A stretch of DNA of 64,000 bases from assembly GCA_037576215.1 (NCBI GenBank), contig JBANDB010000007.1, forward strand, positions 2,883,001 through 2,947,000, given 5' to 3'. Positions 58,673-64,000 of this stretch are shown here, piece after piece. Position 1 is the first letter of the stretch. The number at the start of each line of letters is the position of its first letter. The notes beneath the pieces were generated by a model. That model saw nothing but the letters and a program-made list of their open reading frames with translations. It did not search any database and was not told the DNA's origin. The position numbers and the translations under genes were made by a program. Source of the stretch: Armillaria gallica (Eukaryota; Basidiomycota; Agaricomycetes; Agaricales; Physalacriaceae).

Positions 58673-61600
58673 CTATAAATCCGAAACGTCCCATGTCCTG
58701 AATTCGGACCGATCGGGTCCTTCATCATAGGCTTCACCAAAGGTGATGTGGCGGTGTTGTGTGCAGGTAATCACCCTGGCCCCATCAGGAGTGATGAAAA
58801 TCTTGCAAAATGGATAATCCATATTGTACCAACGGTGAATTGTAGTAATCTGGCCGCTCGCAAGGCAATGAACAACAAGATCACAACATCTGTCAAGATT
58901 TCTATGTTCATGATCACATCGCCAACATCGCAAGTAGGCAATTCGTTTGCTGTCAGGAAACCACGCCAAGTCACTCGTGTCCTTGAGGTCCGTGATATCC
59001 ACACTCGATCCAGGCGCGATTCCTAACAGGTATGTTGGGTGGAACCACCCTCCGTGGGTGAGTATGACCTTTGAGCCGTCGGGCGATATTTGGCAGTTAA
59101 AATCTCTACAAGGGTCATACTTGAAATCAGGGTAATCTGTGTTCCTGGTTGTCAGTGTTATCATGGATGACAAAAGATTATGACCTGCCATATATGCATT
59201 CACGACAAAGAGTACCCGCTGATGTTTCCCACTCTCGCAACAATATCTTGCCTGTAGCTCCCATCAATCCTAGTAACCTAGATCCATCCTCCGAGACGGC
59301 GAACACATGGACCCCATTTGCCCCGCCATCCAGGGTCATCCATTCTTTGCAACTAGTAGTGCCTGGCTCAACTTTGAGCATCAAGCCCGAATGCTTATCA
59401 ACAACGATTAATCCATGTGCATATTGTTCTACAGCACAATCTGACCCAATTGGACGTAACAGATAATTGTCGCAGTGAGAGAGAGTCTGAGTATTAGCGA
59501 TGGAGATGAACATGGATAGCGTTACACTGTTGTCAGTTCTATTGTCGAAATCGTTGCTGTCGTCAACATTGGATATCATGGCATCTTGAGGGTCACCGTC
59601 GTGCCTTTCAATAATTTCATATTGTGTACTATTGAAGGAGTACTCGGACTCGTCCCCGCAACAAGTTTTCCACCACACGAACCTAACAGTCTGAACACCG
59701 GCATAAAATGATTTGTAGGAGGTGGAGGGGTCGAAGTCGGGTTCCGGGGGTAATTGCAAATTAGGGGAGCATAGAATCAAAGGCGATTGGTCCAGTATCC
59801 TCCCCGTGTCAACATCGAACAGGAGAGATCTTCCAGAAGAGAATATTCCGAATTGGCGTCTTGATTCATAGTCCCCAGGCACAGATACGAAATCGTATTG
59901 AATGTGTCGGGAGCCTCGGAAAATAGAGAAACCTTCAACATAGTAACCGTGGAGGCCTGGGGGTTCGTTGGTATATCTGCAAGGTGTGAGAGCTAGCAGG
60001 CGCTCCTTATCAAAGGGGATATTGACACCACTGCTTTGCCCCCAGTCTCTGCAGATAACATTTGCAGAAGGCGAGATGGTCATTGCATGGGTGTACACAT
60101 GTGCAGGGTCAACTGGATGTGTTGACAATTTCGCAAAACGGTCCCAGAATGTGAAGGCATGGTAAACATATGTGCGAAGGCTCTGATCTGTAACTTCTGC
60201 CTAAAAAGAAGTAACAATGAGGTTGTGTTTATTCAGGATATAGAGCATGAGCAGCTTATGTTCACCAAGGAAATTACCTTGAATAGTGCGTTGTTTAAGA
60301 GAAAATCTCTATCTTGATCACCGCTTGAGAATGCATAAAGGATTTCGAGCCAGAACAAAAAGTAACGCTCAAATAAAGAACGATAAGTGTCAATCCCAAG
60401 TTCAAGCAGGGCATCAGAATGCCACAATAGAACCTTCACAGCATAGTCCCCGATGTGTGATGGTACAGCATGGTATAGAGTCTGCACTTTCTCTCTTGGA
60501 TAGGAGTAGGAATTGTCATAGATATCAGTGTCATGATCAACATTGGTATCGTCATCATGATTGTCATGACACGGCAAGGTGCCATGAGGTGGAAGCTGAG
60601 CCTCTTCGGGATGAGGACTGATCGGTGTCCAACTGTCCAAAAACATTGTCAAGGACAGCACACATCGTCGAGCAAGCTCCTTTTCATATTCCTTGACATC
60701 TATGAACCATCCATCCCCGCATCTCCCACGATCTCGGAGAAAATCGTCGAACGATTTGTGTATAAGCTCCAGGCTCCTGTCAGATCTCTCTTGTACCACA
60801 CTTCCTAATCTGGCAACAATGAACTGTGCTCGAGGGTCTCCTCGCAGCAGAACAAGCTCAGGAAGCATAGGGACTGTCATCTTGCCCTTGCAAACAATCA
60901 GGGCACCTAATATGGCACGAATACATTGCCGGACATCCTCTCCTGGTACTTCTGACGCGATGGTTTCTAGGGCAGCTTGATATAGTATCGTCAGGGCTGC
61001 CATTGCATCCGCCGGAATCGTAGTGTTGAGTAATACCTCGAGCCTCCGAAGACAGGGAAAATTGCACAGGAACGAACAGACCGTGGCTGCCCATATGAAC
61101 AACCCGCTCGCCCGCTCAGCCAGCCAAGTGATAACATCATCCTTATTGTATGTGCACCAGACATTCTCGTCGTCAATGTTGGCAAAGCTTCGCCGGATGA
61201 AGTACTGTATGTCCTGTTTAACCTCATCTGAAGAGGTATCTAAAGGATAGTGATGGAGTTGTGGGTGGTCCTTGAAAACCCGAGCAATCTTTTCCTCAGG
61301 CCGACTCGAGATGATGAGCCGCATGAATAGCAGTTCGGGCCCGAATCCATCCGCAAGTACTTCCAGCAACTCTGTCGACACATAGCTTTCATCAAGACCA
61401 TCAATGATGACAACCAAAGGCCCTTCATCTTCTAATTCCGGAATCGTCTCCAATGGATCCTGCACGAGGATTCGGAACTGGGTACGTGATTCAGATGCTG
61501 GCAATCTGGCTGCAGCAGGAGATGCAGTCAAAGCTTGAGCGATGGCATTGCCCATGCGATGATCGAACATGGCCAAAGAGTAGGCAATGGATGTGATGAG

Positions 61601-63308
61601 TCCTGACGAATCCCGGTACGAGGTTCTGTCGTAACGAATGAAAGCGGCAAGGCGACTACGGCGGCTCATATCCAAGCAGAGACGGTTATGGAGGGTGCCG
61701 ACAAGTGAACTCTTGCCTGTCCCCGCCAGACCACTACACCAAAGGACGCTGTCGTCGCAGTCCGTAATCCACGTCAACAAGTACTGGATAGTTTCCTTGC
61801 GTGTACCGGGCATACACGTCGATTTGGGACCAAGCTCCTGCTTGTGCCCTAGTGGCCGAAGCAATTCCCTCATAGCTACTCAGATTGAGCTTACAGCATG
61901 GTTTTGATTGATGCGAAGAGACATACCAAGTATATCAACATTGGCTCTGATACCCAATGTCGCGACAAGCGTGTCCTTTGCTACACCCGATTTCAACTGC
62001 TTGCGCAAATTCACAAACCCTTGAATGAATTCTTCTGCATTCTCTGTCACATTCCGTAAAAGTAAGCGCTCTGAAATAGGTGTTAGATATCACTGTCTTG
62101 AAATAAACGATGGACACACTGATGCGATTTTTGTTTGTATATCTCTTGATGAACATCCCGCAATCGGACGTGGTCTGAAACAACGCTTTATAGATCGGTT
62201 GCAACTGCTCTTCCTGCCACAGCTGGTGGTAGTCGCTCGCCTCCTTGTAGGTCGTGATCATGGCTTCGTGCAGTCGGAGTACAGTGTTATCCCGTTCTAT
62301 CCGCTGCTTCAAGATCTATCCAATAATGCGTGGTCTCAGATGATTGTCATGCTTCCGATAAGGCTAGTACTTACACTAACGCAAGGGGAAATGACACCCC
62401 ATGCTATTGAGGCAACGGGGTGTGCCTGGCAATGCTCAATTAGAACCTAGAAAATTTCCACAAGGAACGTGCTCACGCTCGTGAATGCATCAATCACGCT
62501 CTTCACGATATCGAAACCATCGACCAATCTGGAGATCCATTCCGAGGGTTCATTAGGCTTGACGGTTTTCCCAACGACTTCCTCCGCAATCGCATAATAA
62601 CCTTCCACCGACATCGCAGAGGTTTCCTTGGGTTGCAGACCTGACAAGTCTGAGGTATCCTGACTTTCGTCATCTGCAATATTCAATAGACCGCCCTGGG
62701 GTGCGGCCAACATGTCTTGGTCCTCACTTGCCGATTGAGTGATTCGAGAATAGTCTGTGGCGTCGCCCCGGAAGATCTTTAAAGAGGCGTTGGCACAGGA
62801 AAGCTTGCTACGCATGGGTATGATGATAGCTAGCACATAAAGTTTGGATACTGACGACGAAGAATGGAAGGTGCTTACTGTCGTTTTCACCGATCAGAAC
62901 ATCTCGGATGATTGCCTCAGAACAACCAAGATTTCGATATTCTCCCTTGTCCTGACGGCAGTATATTTCTACTTCAATTGTCTCAGATTCGTTGATATCT
63001 CTCCTGGACATGCTATGAGCCAGGATTAAAATGGTATGTTGGTGCCCTTACAGATCAAGATCGAGTGTCCATCTGGGTGTCGAGGTTGTCCCGCGGTCTT
63101 TCTTCTTCACCTTGTACGTCTTGGTCTTTTCGTAGACATTTCCCGCAAATATCTTAAGATAATACGACCGTTTATCCGATTCTGGAGGTAGGTTGAGTAT
63201 TTCGATAGCTAGATTATAATGCCGCTTAGCGGATAGACCACGAATGTGAAAGTAGAAATGACCGTACCTTTGATCCGGCGAAAGCGATATCTGCCATTTC
63301 ATGAGCAC
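58673..63308 (-). CDS. NLR-type STAND protein: C2-like, NACHT, WD40-like
   Basis: Multi-exon minus-strand gene. Exon blocks: 63308-63053 (C2-like half, LAIEILNLPPESDKRSYYLK, TPRWTLDLDL); about 63010-62880 (ETIEVEIYCRQDKGEY, SEAIIRDVLIGEND); about 62820-62450; about 62310-62095 (AMITTYKEASDYHQLWQEEQ, FIKRYTNK); and about 62040-61928 (EEFIQGFVNLRKQLKSGVAK). Then 61873-about 60280 carries the NACHT NTPase with Walker A GLAGTGKSSL and Walker B VVIIDGLDE, followed by winged-helix-like sequence. After an intron, 60200-58673 has WD40-like strands (ISPSANVICRDWG, ISPDGSKVILTHGG, ITPDGARVITCT). Mushroom NLRs of this layout are thought to act in non-self recognition and immunity-like cell death. No premature stop was found. 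The 5' end is uncertain. Confidence 0.75.
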
Positions 63309-63309
63309 A

Positions 63310-64000
63310 AGCGATTCTAGAAACCATAATCAAAGGGCTCACCGTTTGTCCATCCCAATGCTCGACGATGGAGGTGCAGTGGAAGAGAAGGTGCTGTACA
63401 TATGTACACCACGCGGTGGATGCATGCCTTACAGCATCATTGCTTCGACTTTGATGGAAAGATGCTGTATGCACTGCCGAGACAAAGAAAACCGCATAGC
63501 CATGGCTCGAAGCCAGTGGTCTGCTGTTAAAGGCAGTGTCATTCCATTTTTTCCGCGAACAATATGTACTGCAATTTGGTGGTATTACGCGAAGAACAGG
63601 TGCAAGCCTATGCTTTCGTAACTGAGGATTAGCACCAATTTAGATATCAACTAAGAACACACACTTGATACCCATTCGAAGAGGTCACGAGTAAGGTCAT
63701 GTCGCGGAGGTGTCGAGGAACTCCATGTATAGACAGCGACTTCTTCACTAACTTCGAGCGCCAATCCATGGGTAGCTATCGGGGGATCGCTGACAAAATG
63801 GGAATTCCCTCCCACATTCAAGATGTTCGGTTTTCCCCACAACCGCCCACTGTTCTTGACTTTTTGTGAGTAACTTGAGCACACCACAGCTGCCGGGTCA
63901 TCTAACTTAGTGATTCGAATGACCTACCAAAAAAGCTCGATATCGTGTTACCGCTCAAGACGAGACAGATGCCAATCAGGCGATTCGGCTTTGTAGTGTA
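63310..64000. other. Upstream of NLR gene; partial minus-strand frame
   Basis: A minus-strand frame at 63887-63651 (THGLALEVSEEVAVYTWSS..) looks protein-like and may be an exon of a gene entering from the right edge, or an extra 5' exon of the NLR gene. It is not identifiable. Confidence 0.3.

Noticed and set aside
1..64000. Starship or Maverick giant element
   Set aside because: No DUF3435 tyrosine recombinase, DNA polymerase B, integrase or capsid-like frame was seen in the 27-kb insertion.

Overview
The window looks like nuclear DNA of a mushroom-forming basidiomycete (Agaricomycetes). The evidence is short GT-AG introns of about 45-60 bp, F-box/leucine-rich genes, a C2-NACHT-WD40 NLR-type gene, a KDZ transposase with CxC-type cysteine clusters, a TET/JBP-type dioxygenase, and a Helitron gene with a DUF6570-like N-terminal part. 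There are no bacterial operons, rRNA genes or CRISPR arrays. Most of the window is transposon-rich and decaying. The genes that look intact are an F-box gene (4591-5577), an unidentified three-exon gene (17251-18037) and the NLR gene (58673-63308).

Layout. 0-18 kb: an aldo-keto reductase pseudogene in two opposed pieces, one intact F-box gene, three decayed F-box/LRR-like genes, one copy of a lineage-specific gene family of unknown function (10584-13154, three in-frame TGA codons), a tRNA-derived SINE-like sequence and an intact orphan gene. 18.2-22.5 kb: the Rep half of a Helitron RepHel gene. Its Pif1-type helicase half lies 27 kb away at 49.8-51.3 kb. Between the halves lies a composite insertion of about 27.2 kb (22531-49728). 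It is bounded by nearly identical inverted repeats of about 380 bp, each carrying a tRNA-like sequence with Pol III A and B boxes.

Inside the insertion, from left to right: a 1.19-kb TA-flanked DNA element inserted in the left terminal repeat (the right repeat preserves the empty site); a near-perfect palindrome with 1.05-kb arms built from degenerate units of about 145 bp; about 5.5 kb of gene-free DNA peppered with the palindromic motif CATCTKMAGATG; a second decayed copy of the unknown gene family; a cassette with a KDZ transposase, a large proline-rich gene, a divergent GRF-zinc-finger gene, a small acidic gene remnant and a TET/JBP-type dioxygenase pseudogene; a second motif-rich stretch; and the right terminal repeat.

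51.3-64 kb: a possible small basic gene with a histone-H3-like start, LTR-like debris, two inverted fragments of a ribosomal protein eS6 gene, and the NLR gene at the right edge.

Read together, this is a nested-transposon region in which a KDZ/TET mobile cassette, of a type known to co-occur in basidiomycetes, sits inside a larger palindrome-bearing composite that split a Helitron. Thirteen of the sixteen in-frame premature stops I could place are TGA, often where arginine is expected. That is what CpG (CGA to TGA) deamination would produce. Several frameshifts coincide with homopolymers and could be sequence errors. All identifications come from reading the sequence by eye; no database search was run.
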